From contig NZ_JAQTMS010000052.1 in the NCBI RefSeq assembly GCF_028714215.1, positions 1-35,419 on the forward strand: DNA of 35,419 bases. Reading direction: 5' to 3'. The position numbers and the translations under genes are program-made. Positions 15,022 through 24,800 of the stretch are shown here, piece by piece. How positions within the stretch are numbered: the first letter of the stretch is position 1; every line of letters starts with the position of its first letter. A model generated the notes under the pieces. The model was not told the origin of the DNA. It saw only the letters and a list, made by a program, of their open reading frames with translations, and ran no database searches. Source of the stretch: Rhodoferax sp. (lineage in GTDB: Bacteria; Pseudomonadota; Gammaproteobacteria; Burkholderiales; Burkholderiaceae_C).

Positions 15022-18000
15022 ATGTGGCTTGAATTTTTCCGCTTCGATCTGCGCTACCAGCTGCGCCAGCCGCTGTTGTGGCTCAGCGGCCTGATTTTTG
15101 GACTGATGGCTTTTGGCGCCGCCAGCAGCGACGCTGTTGTCGTTGGCGGCGCGGTGGGCAACGTGTACCGCAATGCGCCCATGGTGATTGCCCAGTTCCT
15201 GGGCGTCTTCACGGTGCTCTCGATGTTCATCGTCACCCTCTTCATCGCCGGTTCGGTGCTGCGTGACGTGGAACTGGGCATCGCCGACATGATCTTCGCC
15301 ACGCCCATGAAAAAGCGCGACTACCTGTTGGGCCGTTTTGTCGCTGGACTGCTGGCCTGCATGGCTATCTTCGTGCTGGTGTCCCTGGGCATCATGCTGG
15401 GCACCGTGATGCCCTGGGTCGACGTGGCCCGCATCGGACCTTTTTCGATCGCCCCCTACCTGTGGGGTATTGCCGTCTTTGTGATCCCCAACCTGCTGCT
15501 GATAGGCGCATTCCTGATGCTGCTGGCGGCAACCACACGCTCCATGCTGCTGGTCTACGTCGGCGTCATCGTCTTCTTCGTGCTGTGGAGCGTGGCCGGC
15601 GTGTTTTCGCGCGACATCGGCAACGAGTGGCTGGCGGTTTTGATAGACCCGTTCGGGCTGCGCGCCTTCGGCCGCATGACGCGCTATTTTTCCACCGCCG
15701 AGGCGAACAGCGGCTTGCCGCCTCTCAGCGGCTTCATTCTGGTGAACCGGCTGCTGTGGAGCGCCATCGCCTTGGTGCTGCTGGGCATCACCCTGGCGCT
15801 GTTCAAGCCGCAGCGCCCGGACACCGGCAAGCGCTTCTGGGGCCGCGCCAGGACCCTGCCGGCCACCACGCTGGCAGCGCCGGCCGCGCGCGGCTACCGG
15901 CCGGTGCAGCCCACCATCACCGGCGCCACGCCCTGGCAACAATGCTGGAACATCTTGCGTTTTGATGCCGTCGGCGTGTTCAAGAGCGTGCCCTTTCTGG
16001 TGCTGCTGCTGGTGGGCGTCGCCAACTTCATCGGCAGCGCCACGGTCAGCGGACAGATGTATGGCACCAAGGTCTACCCGGTGACACGCCAGATGCTGGA
16101 AACCATGTCTGGCAGCTTCAACTTCATGCTGGTGCTGATCGTCACCTTTTATGCCGGCGAGCTGATCTTCAGGGAGCGCCAGTTCAAGGTCGCCGAGGTG
16201 GTGGACGCCTTGCCGGTGCCGAACTGGGTCAGCCTGCTGGCCAAGAGCCTGGCCCTGCTGGGTGTCATTGCCGGCTTCATGGCGGGCGGCGTGCTGGCGG
16301 CCATGTGCTTCCAGTGGGTCAAGGGCGGCGTGCCGCTGGAGCCGCTGCTGTACCTGCAAGGTGCCTTGCAAGGTTCCGCCTATTTTGTCCTGATGGGCTT
16401 GCTGGCGCTGGCCCTGCAAGTCTTGTGCAATAACAAGTTCGTCGGCTATCTGGTGGTGATCCTTTTGCTGGCATGGCAAGTGGTGTTCGGCATCCTGCAC
16501 TTCGACCACAACCTGTACAACATCGCCGGTTTGCCGCAGGTGCAGTACTCCGACATGAATGGTTTTGGCCACTTCCTCAGCGGCTGGTTCTGGTACCTGC
16601 TGTACTGGGGCCTGTTTGTGCTGGCACTGCTGCTGCTGGCTGGGGCGTTCTGGGTGCGCGGCGTGTCACAGGAATGGCGCTTGCGCTGGGCACTGGCCCG
16701 GCAAACGCTCAAGGGCGCGGCGGGCGGCGCCCTGGCGCTGTGCCTGATCGGCTTTGTTGCCAGCGGTGGCTGGATCTACTACAACACCAATGTCTTGAAC
16801 CAGTATGTGCCGGGCGACGAACAGATGGACCGCCAGGCCAATTACGAAAAACGGTATCGCCAATACAAGGGGCAAGCGCAACCGCGCGTCACCGAGGTGC
16901 AGGCCAAGGTCGACATCTTTCCGGCCGAGCGCAGGGTGATGATCGATGGCCACTACCGTTTGCTCAACAAACATGCCGCAGCCATCGATACCCTGTACGT
17001 GCAGGTGGTGCCCGACGTCGACACGGTGTTGAGGAACCTGCCGGCGCACCAGGTGACGCTGGACGACAAGCTGCTGGGCATGCGCATCCTCAAGCTGGCG
17101 CAGCCACTGCCACCGGGTGCCGCCATCGACATGGATTTCACGGTGACGCAACGCAACCAGGGCTTCACCAACGACGGCAAGCCCGACAGCATCAACCTGA
17201 ACGGCACCTTCTTCAACAACGCGCAGTTGTTCCCGGCGCTGGGTTACGGCGCCAACGAACTGCTGGACCGCAACGAGCGGCGCAAGCGCGGCCTGGGCGA
17301 GCCACAGCGCATGCCCAAACTGGAGGATGAAGCGGCGCGCGCCAACCACCAGCTCGACTCGGAGGCCGACTGGATCAGCTTCGACACCACCGTCTCCACC
17401 AGCGCCGACCAGATCGCGCTGGCACCGGGCTATTTGCAGAAAACCTGGGAGCAGGATGGCCGGCGCTATTTCCACTACAAGATGGACCGCCCCATGCTGC
17501 CCTTCTTCGCTTATCTGTCGGCCCGCTGGCAGGTCAAGAAAGGCGACTGGCACGGGTTGCCGATCGAAATCTATTTCGACCCCAAACACGGCTACAACGT
17601 GGACCGCATGATCTGGGCGGTCGAGAAGTCGCTGGACTATTACAGCGCCAACTTCACGCCGTATCAGCACAAGCAGGTGCGGATTCTGGAGTTTCCGCGC
17701 TACGCCTCCTTTGCCCAGTCCTTTGCCAATACCATTCCGTACTCGGAGGCGATCGGCTTCATTGCCGACCTGCGCAACAAGGACGATGTGGACTACGTGT
17801 TCTACGTCACGGCGCACGAGATGGCGCACCAGTGGTGGGCGCATCAGGTGATCGGCGCCAACGTGCAGGGCGCCACCATGCTGGTGGAGTCGCTGGCGCA
17901 GTACTCGGCCCTGATGGTGATGGAAAAAGAATACGGTCCGCAGCACCTGCGCCGCTTCTTCAAGGACGAGCTGGACAACTACCTGCGCTCGCGCCGCGGC

Positions 18001-18603
18001 GAACAGATCGAGGAACAACCCTTGTTCCGGGTCGAGAACCAGCCGTATATTCACTACCGCAAGGGCGCCCTGGTGTTCTACCGCCTGCGCGAGGAAATCG
18101 GCGAAGCGGCGCTGAACCGCGCACTGAAACGCTTTCTGCAGGACAAGGCCTACCAGGCGCCGCCCTACACCACCAGCAAGGAACTGCTGGGCTACATCCG
18201 CGCTGAAGCCGGCGCCGACAAGCAGGACTTGATCACCGATTTGTTCGAGAAAATCGTGTTCTACGACAACCGGGTGCTGCAGGCCAGCGCCAAGCAGCGC
18301 GGCGACGGCCAATGGGACGTCAGCATGAAATTGCACCTTGCCAAACTGGAGGCCGACGGCAAGGGCAAGGAGACGGCCCGGGTCTACGACGAGCCGGTCG
18401 AGATTGCCGTCTTCGCCCGCCCGGCAAGTGGCAAGGAAGCCGATGAAAAAGTCTTGTTCAGCGAGAAGCGCCGCCTGCAGGGCAGCGAGCCGACGCTCAC
18501 CGTCACGGTGAAAGAAAAACCGTTCGAGGTCGGGGTCGACCCCTACAACAAGCAGATAGACCGGGTCTCCAGCGACAACCGCAAGCAGCTCAGTTTCGAG
18601 TAG
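15022..18603 (+). CDS. ABC-2 permease fused to M1-like zinc aminopeptidase
   Basis: A single 1193-residue chain. Residues 1 to about 570 hold two six-helix ABC-2-type permease blocks (first segments LLWLSGLIFGLMAFGA and, after a soluble linker at about 270-320, VPFLVLLLVGVANFIG). Another membrane helix (about 568-590, GALALCLIGFVASGGWIYY) leads into a soluble part resembling M1 metallopeptidases. Its zinc motif is His932-Glu933-Met-Ala-His936, with the third ligand probably Glu956 in VESLAQYSAL, and YIHYRKGALVFYRL holding the usual late tyrosine region. The common exopeptidase GAMEN box is not seen; PYSEAIGF occupies the place. The peptidase half should face the periplasm. Such fusions are known as ABC permease/M1 aminopeptidase proteins, but their cargo is not established. 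Confidence 0.9.
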   Translation: MWLEFFRFDLRYQLRQPLLWLSGLIFGLMAFGAASSDAVVVGGAVGNVYRNAPMVIAQFLGVFTVLSMFIVTLFIAGSVLRDVELGIADMIFATPMKKRDYLLGRFVAGLLACMAIFVLVSLGIMLGTVMPWVDVARIGPFSIAPYLWGIAVFVIPNLLLIGAFLMLLAATTRSMLLVYVGVIVFFVLWSVAGVFSRDIGNEWLAVLIDPFGLRAFGRMTRYFSTAEANSGLPPLSGFILVNRLLWSAIALVLLGITLALFKPQRPDTGKRFWGRARTLPATTLAAPAARGYRPVQPTITGATPWQQCWNILRFDAVGVFKSVPFLVLLLVGVANFIGSATVSGQMYGTKVYPVTRQMLETMSGSFNFMLVLIVTFYAGELIFRERQFKVAEVVDALPVPNWVSLLAKSLALLGVIAGFMAGGVLAAMCFQWVKGGVPLEPLLYLQGALQGSAYFVLMGLLALALQVLCNNKFVGYLVVILLLAWQVVFGILHFDHNLYNIAGLPQVQYSDMNGFGHFLSGWFWYLLYWGLFVLALLLLAGAFWVRGVSQEWRLRWALARQTLKGAAGGALALCLIGFVASGGWIYYNTNVLNQYVPGDEQMDRQANYEKRYRQYKGQAQPRVTEVQAKVDIFPAERRVMIDGHYRLLNKHAAAIDTLYVQVVPDVDTVLRNLPAHQVTLDDKLLGMRILKLAQPLPPGAAIDMDFTVTQRNQGFTNDGKPDSINLNGTFFNNAQLFPALGYGANELLDRNERRKRGLGEPQRMPKLEDEAARANHQLDSEADWISFDTTVSTSADQIALAPGYLQKTWEQDGRRYFHYKMDRPMLPFFAYLSARWQVKKGDWHGLPIEIYFDPKHGYNVDRMIWAVEKSLDYYSANFTPYQHKQVRILEFPRYASFAQSFANTIPYSEAIGFIADLRNKDDVDYVFYVTAHEMAHQWWAHQVIGANVQGATMLVESLAQYSALMVMEKEYGPQHLRRFFKDELDNYLRSRRGEQIEEQPLFRVENQPYIHYRKGALVFYRLREEIGEAALNRALKRFLQDKAYQAPPYTTSKELLGYIRAEAGADKQDLITDLFEKIVFYDNRVLQASAKQRGDGQWDVSMKLHLAKLEADGKGKETARVYDEPVEIAVFARPASGKEADEKVLFSEKRRLQGSEPTLTVTVKEKPFEVGVDPYNKQIDRVSSDNRKQLSFE

Positions 18604-18621
18604 GCCTGCGCGCCCTGCGGA

Positions 18622-19404
18622 TTACTGCCGCGGCATCGACTTCCGAAGAATCGCCAGCACCGTGTTGAGGTCTTCAATGGGCACCTGGCCGGGCGCCGAG
18701 CTGCCGGCACCGATGGCAAACGTCATGGCCGAGCCAAAAGCCCAGCCGAACAGGCGCGTCAGCGAGCCGTAGCCGCCCATCGACATGCTGACCAGCGGTA
18801 TCGTCAACTGCTGGCTCGCTTGCAGGGTGGCGCTCAGCAGCGTCAGCACATCCTCCAGACGGCGCGGCATGACCGCCACCTTGGCGATGTCGGCCCCCAA
18901 CTGCTGGGCTTGCAGAAATCGCTGATTCAGCAGTTCAAGCTCCGGCGTGGCCTGAAAATCATGAAACGAGAGCATCAACTTGACGTCGTGCGCCAGCGAA
19001 AATTGACGCACTTGACGGACCTGCGCCGCATCGTTGCTCATTTCAAAATCGACCAGGTCGACATGGCCGCTGCGGCACACAGCGCCGTACAAGGCGACCA
19101 CCTCCTGTTCTGACAAAGCAATTTCTTCACCGCCTTCCCGACTGGAACGGCGGGTGAACAACAGGGGCACGGCGCCGGCGGCCTGCTTGATACGGGCTGC
19201 CAACGCCAGCACGGCGGCGCTGTCGCCAATGCCTTCGAAAAAATCGACACGCCACTCCAGCAGATCGGGCTGCTTGGCCAGCACCTGCTGCACTTCCGAC
19301 AGAATGGCGTCGCCGCTGCGCCCGACCAGCGGGGTGCAGATGAGCGGGAACTTGCCGCCGCCCACCGGCTTTCCCTTGAGTTCAATTGGCTTACCCATTG
19401 GCAT
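18622..19404 (-). CDS. aroD: 3-dehydroquinate dehydratase, type I
   Basis: 260 residues from the ATG at 19404, chosen for the GGAGA sequence eight bases before it; in-frame starts also exist at 19419 and 19455. It dehydrates 3-dehydroquinate to 3-dehydroshikimate by a Schiff-base mechanism. Active-site residues are all present: Glu50 and Arg52 (LEWRVDFFEG), Arg86 (FTRRSS), His148 (LSFHDF), the Schiff-base Lys175 (IAKVAVMP), Arg217 (YGSLTRLFG) and Gln240 (APGQVP). The length matches enterobacterial AroD. It stands alone, convergent with the M1 fusion gene and divergent from the TPR gene, with no other shikimate or quinate genes near. Many betaproteobacteria rely on the unrelated type II enzyme, so this may be an extra or acquired copy. 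Confidence 0.93.
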   Translation of the reverse strand: MPMGKPIELKGKPVGGGKFPLICTPLVGRSGDAILSEVQQVLAKQPDLLEWRVDFFEGIGDSAAVLALAARIKQAAGAVPLLFTRRSSREGGEEIALSEQEVVALYGAVCRSGHVDLVDFEMSNDAAQVRQVRQFSLAHDVKLMLSFHDFQATPELELLNQRFLQAQQLGADIAKVAVMPRRLEDVLTLLSATLQASQQLTIPLVSMSMGGYGSLTRLFGWAFGSAMTFAIGAGSSAPGQVPIEDLNTVLAILRKSMPRQ

Positions 19405-19665
19405 ATCGACTTTCTCCATGATCGCAATTGCTGTGTCCGCGCCGGGTCGGCGCAAGCAAGGACTTTATACGACGGCGAGGCCCTCCGCACATCGCCCGCC
19501 AGCAGCCTCGGTCCGGCGCAAGACGCCTGAAGCGCCGGCTGGTTCATGGCACCGCTTTACCTCGGCTTGACACTTGATTGATACTATCGCGCTCCTGAGC
19601 TTGAATTGGAACCGAATGCCACCACTTCGCCCAGGCAAGTCAATCCATTTATGAAGGCATTACCG
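19405..19665. other. Divergent intergenic region, aroD / TPR protein
   Basis: These 261 bases between two outward-facing genes hold no supported gene. TTGACA at about 19568 resembles a -35 element for the rightward gene, but I find no -10 at the right spacing. Both flanking genes must start transcription here. Confidence 0.4.
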
Positions 19666-20577
19666 ATGATGAAACGATCAATCCTGCAAAACGCGCTCAA
19701 GTGGTTGCTGGTCACTGCGCTGCTGGGCTTCGGCTTCGCCATGGCGCAGTCCGAGCCGACCCTGAACCAGGTCTACGAGGCGGCCCAGTCCGGCCGCCTG
19801 GAGCAGGCCCAGGTCATGATGCAGCAGGTGCTGGTGGCGCACCCGGGCAGCGGCAAGGCGCATTTCGTGCAGGCTGAACTGTTTGCCCGCCAGGGCAAGC
19901 TGGGCCAGGCGCGCGAGGCTTTGGCGATGGCCGAGAAACTCTCGCCCGGCCTGCCCTCGATCAAAGCCGAATCGGTGCAAGCCCTGCGCAGCCAGCTCGC
20001 AGCCAAGACGGCGCCTGCGGCCGGCGGCTCAGGCCAGCACCGTGCTGAGGTGGCGGCACCAGCCAACTACTCCGCACCCGCTTCCTCCTCGTTCCCGTGG
20101 GGTCTGGCGCTGGCCCTGGGCGGTGGCGCGATTGCCATCGCCATCTTCCTGACGCGCAAAAAATCAACACCTGCCTACGAATCCCAGCCAGTCTATGCCA
20201 ATCAAGGGGCGATGCAGGGCGGCTTGAGCGGACCCCAAGGCTTTGGCATGGCCAACAGCATGGGGGCTGGCGTCATGCAGCCGCCCTATGGCCAGCCTGC
20301 CGGCAGTGGCCTGGGCGGCAAAATCATGGGCGGCGTGGCGACCGGTCTGGCGGTGGGCGCCGGCGTCATGGCGGCGCAAGCGATCGGCCGCAACCTGATG
20401 GGCAATCACGATCAAGCCGGATCGCAGGCGAACAATTTGGCCAACAACGATTTTCAAACCGTCAACAGCAACCCCGACATGGGCGGGCAGAATTTCGGCG
20501 TCAGCGACGCCGGCTCCTGGGATGATGGCGGCGGCGTCGATATCGGTGGCGGCGGCGGCGGCGACTGGGACAACTAG
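19666..20577 (+). CDS. Membrane-anchored TPR protein with Gly-rich acidic tail
   Basis: 303 residues from the ATG at 19666 (AAGG eight bases upstream); in-frame ATGs also lie at 19651 and 19606. It has a cleavable-looking signal sequence (LLVTALLGFGFAMAQ), then two TPR-like helical hairpins (EAAQSGRLEQAQVMMQQVL, AELFARQGKLGQAREALAMAE), a Pro/Ala/Ser linker, one membrane helix (about residues 142-162), a Gly/Met/Gln-rich stretch and a hydrophobic Gly/Ala segment. The end, rich in Gly and Asp and finishing GGGGGGDWDN, recalls the tails of TPM-domain proteins, though no TPM domain is seen. Not recognised as a named protein; perhaps an envelope scaffold. Confidence 0.8.
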   Translation: MMKRSILQNALKWLLVTALLGFGFAMAQSEPTLNQVYEAAQSGRLEQAQVMMQQVLVAHPGSGKAHFVQAELFARQGKLGQAREALAMAEKLSPGLPSIKAESVQALRSQLAAKTAPAAGGSGQHRAEVAAPANYSAPASSSFPWGLALALGGGAIAIAIFLTRKKSTPAYESQPVYANQGAMQGGLSGPQGFGMANSMGAGVMQPPYGQPAGSGLGGKIMGGVATGLAVGAGVMAAQAIGRNLMGNHDQAGSQANNLANNDFQTVNSNPDMGGQNFGVSDAGSWDDGGGVDIGGGGGGDWDN

Positions 20578-20683
20578 TTAACCCTACCGCCGCTCTGGTA
20601 GCATGCAGGGCGAAAAAGATCGAGGATTTGCGAGCCGGGTTGTTCATGCTTTGGCGCAGGCTCCGACCAGCTACAGGAGAATC

Positions 20684-21862
20684 ATGAAGACAACCCCTCA
20701 TTGGCTTAGGCTTGTTTGTGGACTGGCGGCGGCCTCGCTTTTTGGCTGCGGCGGCAAAGCCGATATTGCGGCGCCGGCCAGCCCTGGCAGCGCGCCAAGC
20801 CCCGCCGCCGCGGCGCCGGCAGCGCCGATTACGGTGACCACGGTTCGAGCGCAAAAACGAACCTTGGCCGTGCTGCTCAAGGCCACTGGAACCGTCACGC
20901 CGCTGAACAGCGTCGATGTCAAGGCGCAGGTCAGCAGCGTCATCTCCAAAGTTCATTTCCACGAGGGGCAATTTGTCAAGGCCGGCGACCTGCTGTTCAC
21001 CCTGGATGCACGCACCGATGAGGCCAACGTCGCCAAGGCCAGGGCACAACTCGCCAAGGACGCCGCGGCACTGGCCGACGCCCAGCGGCAGTTGGTCCGG
21101 GCCCAGCAACTGCTGGCGCAAAACTTCATATCGCAAGGCGCGCTGGATACCAGCAAGGCGCAAGTCGACTCCCAGATGGCGGTGCTTGCCGCCGATCAGG
21201 CGGCCATTGACGCGGCCCGGGTGGCGCTCTCCTACGCCCGCGTCACGGCCCCCAACGCCGGGCGTGCCGGTGCGGTTTCGGTGTTTCCGGGCAGCACCGT
21301 GCAGGCCAATCAGACCACGCTGGTGACGATCACCCAGTTGGACCCGATTGCGGTTGCCTTCAACCTGCCGCAACGCAATCTGCCGGACGCGCTGGCTGCG
21401 CTCAAGGACGGCGGCGCGCCGGTCACCGCCACGCTGGCCGATGGTGCGGGCACTTTCAATGGACGCCTGAAATTTGTCGACAACGCGATCGACCTCAACT
21501 CGGGGTCGGTCAAGGTGAAAGCTGTTTTCGACAACCGGGACGGCAAGCTCTGGCCCGGGTCTTTCGTCGATGTGTCCCAGACCGTCAGCACACTTAAAGA
21601 CACCGTGGTGGTACCGCAGGCAGCCGTTATTCAGAGCGCTCGCGGAACCATTGTTTATGTCAAGGTCGACGGCAAGGCCGTGTTGAAGCCGGTTCAGGTT
21701 CTGTACGCCCAGGGGGATGACGCGGCGGTGAGCGGCGTCAATGAGGGTGACGCCATCGTCCTGAACGGCAAACAAAACCTGCGGCCTGGTTCGCCGGTGG
21801 TTGAACGCGCAGCGGGCGCACCCGGAAAGCCGGTCGGCACAACGCCGCCGACAACGCCATGA
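20684..21862 (+). CDS. RND efflux periplasmic adaptor subunit (membrane fusion protein)
   Basis: 392 residues from the ATG at 20684, which follows CAGGAGAATC; an earlier in-frame start at 20603 has no such site. The N-terminus ends in a lipobox-like LFGCGG, so it is probably a lipoprotein anchored in the inner membrane. The lipoyl/barrel-sandwich half (GTVTPLNSVDVKAQVSS, HFHEGQFVKAGDLLFTLD), the alpha hairpin (DAAALADAQRQLVRAQQLL), the returning lipoyl half (YARVTAPNAGRAG) and the beta-barrel domain (SFVDVSQTV) match MdtA/AcrA-type adaptors. Its stop overlaps the pump's start codon (ATGA), giving coupled translation. It links the pump to an outer-membrane channel, which is not encoded here. 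Confidence 0.94.
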   Translation: MKTTPHWLRLVCGLAAASLFGCGGKADIAAPASPGSAPSPAAAAPAAPITVTTVRAQKRTLAVLLKATGTVTPLNSVDVKAQVSSVISKVHFHEGQFVKAGDLLFTLDARTDEANVAKARAQLAKDAAALADAQRQLVRAQQLLAQNFISQGALDTSKAQVDSQMAVLAADQAAIDAARVALSYARVTAPNAGRAGAVSVFPGSTVQANQTTLVTITQLDPIAVAFNLPQRNLPDALAALKDGGAPVTATLADGAGTFNGRLKFVDNAIDLNSGSVKVKAVFDNRDGKLWPGSFVDVSQTVSTLKDTVVVPQAAVIQSARGTIVYVKVDGKAVLKPVQVLYAQGDDAAVSGVNEGDAIVLNGKQNLRPGSPVVERAAGAPGKPVGTTPPTTP

Positions 21863-24800
21863 ACCTGTCGGAAATTTTTATCCGCCGTCCGGTGATGACG
21901 GCGCTGCTCAACCTGGCGGTGGTGCTGGCTGGCGTGATTGGGTTTCGCAGCATCCCGGTGGCGGCGCTGCCCAGTTACGACACACCGGTGATCAATGTCT
22001 TTGCAGCCCTGGCCGGCGCCAATCCGGAAACCATGGCCAGTTCGGTCGCGTTGCCGCTGGAAAAACAATTTCAGACGGTGCCGGGACTCAAGACCATCAG
22101 CTCCGTCAGTTCCCTGGGCCGGACCTCGCTGACTCTGGAGTTTGACGAAGGGCGCAACGTCGATGCGGCGGCGGTCGATGTGCAGGCGGCCTTGCTGCGC
22201 GCGCAGCGTGCCTTGCCGATCGAAATGACGGCGACACCGGCGTACCGCAAGGTCAATCCGGCCGACGCGCCGGTGCTGCTGATCGCACTCACCTCGCCTT
22301 CCGTCAATCCTTCCGATCTGCAGGATTACGCGGAGCATTTGATTTCCCCCACCCTGACCACCATCGACGGCGTGGCCCAGGTCAGCATCTACGGCGACAA
22401 ACGCTATGCGGTGCGGGTCCGGGTCCGGCCGCAGGAACTGGCGGCGCGCAACATGGGGCTTGACGAGTTGAGTGCCGCATTGCGTGCGGCGAACGTCAAT
22501 ACGCCGGTCGGCACTTTCGAGGGTGCGCAACAGACGCTCACCTTGCAGGCCAATCGACAGCTCAAGAATGCGGCGGATTTTGCCGATCTGATTGTCAGCA
22601 CGCGCGGTGGCAATCCGGTGCGGCTGCGCGACGTGGCCCAGGTCGAAGACAGTCTGGAGACACTCAAGAGTTGGGCCACCCTGAACGGCGAAAATTCGAT
22701 CACCATCGCGGTGCAGCGGCAACCTGGTGCCAACACGGTACGCGTGGTGGACGCGGTGCGCGAGGCCCTGCCGAAACTGCAAAGCCAGATGCCGCAGTCG
22801 GTCGCCATGACACCGGTGAACGACCGATCGGTCTCGGTGCGGGCCGCGTTGCATGACGTCTCCCTCACCCTGCTGGGCACCATTGCCCTGGTGGTGCTGG
22901 TGATCTTCCTGTTTCTGCGCCGCTTTGTCGCCACCGTGATCCCGACCCTGTCGCTGCCGGTTTCACTGATTGGCGCCGTGGCCTTGCTATGGGGCTTCTC
23001 CTACAGCCTGGACAACATTTCTCTGTTGGGCCTGACGCTGGCGGTTGGCCTGGTGGTGGACGATGCCATCGTGGTGCTGGAGAACATCATTCGCCACGTC
23101 GAGAACGGCGTGCCGCCGTTTCAAGCAGCAATGCGCGGCGCACGCGAAGTAGGCTTCACCATCATCGCCATATCAAGCTCTTTGATTGCGGTCTTTATTC
23201 CCATTTTCTTCATGCCCGGGGTGATCGGACTGTTGTTCCATGAATTTGCCGTGGTGGTGGGTCTGGCCATCATCGTCTCGGCCTTCGTGTCGCTGACGCT
23301 GGTGCCGATGCTGGCCAGCCGGTTCCTGTCGGACGAAGCGCACAAGAAACCGCCAGGCGCCCTGGTCCGTTTCTTTGAGCGCGGCTTCAACGCGCTGCTG
23401 GCGGCTTACACCCGGCTGCTGGACATCGCCTTGCGGCACCGCAAGACCGTACTGACCGTGGCGGTTGCCACTTTTGTCGCGACCGCCTGGTTGATGACGA
23501 TTATCCCCAAGGGCTTCTTTCCGGAAGAAGATATCGGCCAGATCCAGGTCACCACGGAAGCTGCCGAAGACACCTCGTTCCCGGCCATGGTGATCCTCCA
23601 GGAGCGCGTGGCAGCGGTCTTCCGCGGCGACGCTAACGTCGCCAACGTGAGTTCCTTCAATGGGGGCAGTGGCGCCCAAAACACCGGACGCATGTTCATC
23701 ACCTTGAAAGCCGCCGGTCAACGCCAGCCTATGGCCAAGGTGATTGAAGGGCTGCGCCGCAAGCTGCGCGACGTGGCCGGCATTGCTGTCTTCATGCGTC
23801 CGATTCAGAATTTGCAGTTGGGCGGTCGCCCCAGCAAAGCCCAGTACCAGTACATCCTGCAAAGCGTCCGCGCCGACGAGCTCAATGGCTGGGCCGTCAA
23901 GATCCAGGAACGCCTGCGCGCCGACCCGATCTTTCGCGATGTCACCAGCGACGCACAGTTGCGCGGCTTGCAGGCGCAACTGAAGATTGACCGCGACCGC
24001 GCGAATACCCTGGGGGTATCGATCGATGCGATCCGCAGCACGCTGTTCAGCGCCTTTGGCGAGCGTCAGGTTTCGACCATTTACCTGCCCACCGACAGCT
24101 ACCAGGTGATCATGGAAGTGGCCCCCGAGGGCAAGCTCGACGAGGGCGCGCTGGACAGCATTTACGTGCGCTCTTCCAACGGCGCCATGGTGCCGCTGGC
24201 CAGCTTCACCACGGTCGAGCGAACGGTTGGCCCGATGTCGATCAACCACGTCGGTCAATTGCAGGCGGTCACCATCTCCTTCAATCTGGCGCCCGGCGCC
24301 GCGCTGGGTGATGCCACGGCCAAGATTGACGCCGCCCGCAGCGCGATTCAAATGCCGGTATCGGTGATTACCAGCTACGGCGGCGACGCTGCCGTGTTCA
24401 AGAGTTCGCAGGGCAGCCAGGCCATTCTGATCATTGCCGCCTTGTTGGTGATTTACGTGCTGCTGGGCGTGTTGTATGAGAGCTATATCCACCCGATCAC
24501 CATTCTGGCCGGCCTGCCCTCGGCCGCGGTTGGCGCGCTGGCGACCCTGATGCTGTTTGGGCAAGACTTGACACTGATTGCCACCATCGGCATCGTGCTG
24601 TTGATTGGCATCGTCAAGAAGAACGCCATCATGATGATCGACTTCGCGCTCGACGCGCAGCGCCATCAGGGTATGACGCCAGCGATGGCCATCCGCGAGG
24701 CCTGCATCCTGCGCTTCCGGCCGATCATGATGACGACGCTGGCGGCCCTGATGGGTGCGGTGCCGATCGCCATCGGCATCGGCGCCGGTGCCGAACTGCG

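Noticed and set aside
14866..18336. Two long minus-strand open frames (568 and 556 codons) opposite the permease/M1 fusion gene
   Set aside because: Both are antisense artefacts of a high-GC gene; the sense strand carries HEMAH and membrane segments.
19560..19605. Sigma-70 promoter built on TTGACA at about 19568
   Set aside because: The best -10-like hexamer (TACTAT) lies only nine bases after it, and no match is found at 16-18 bases.
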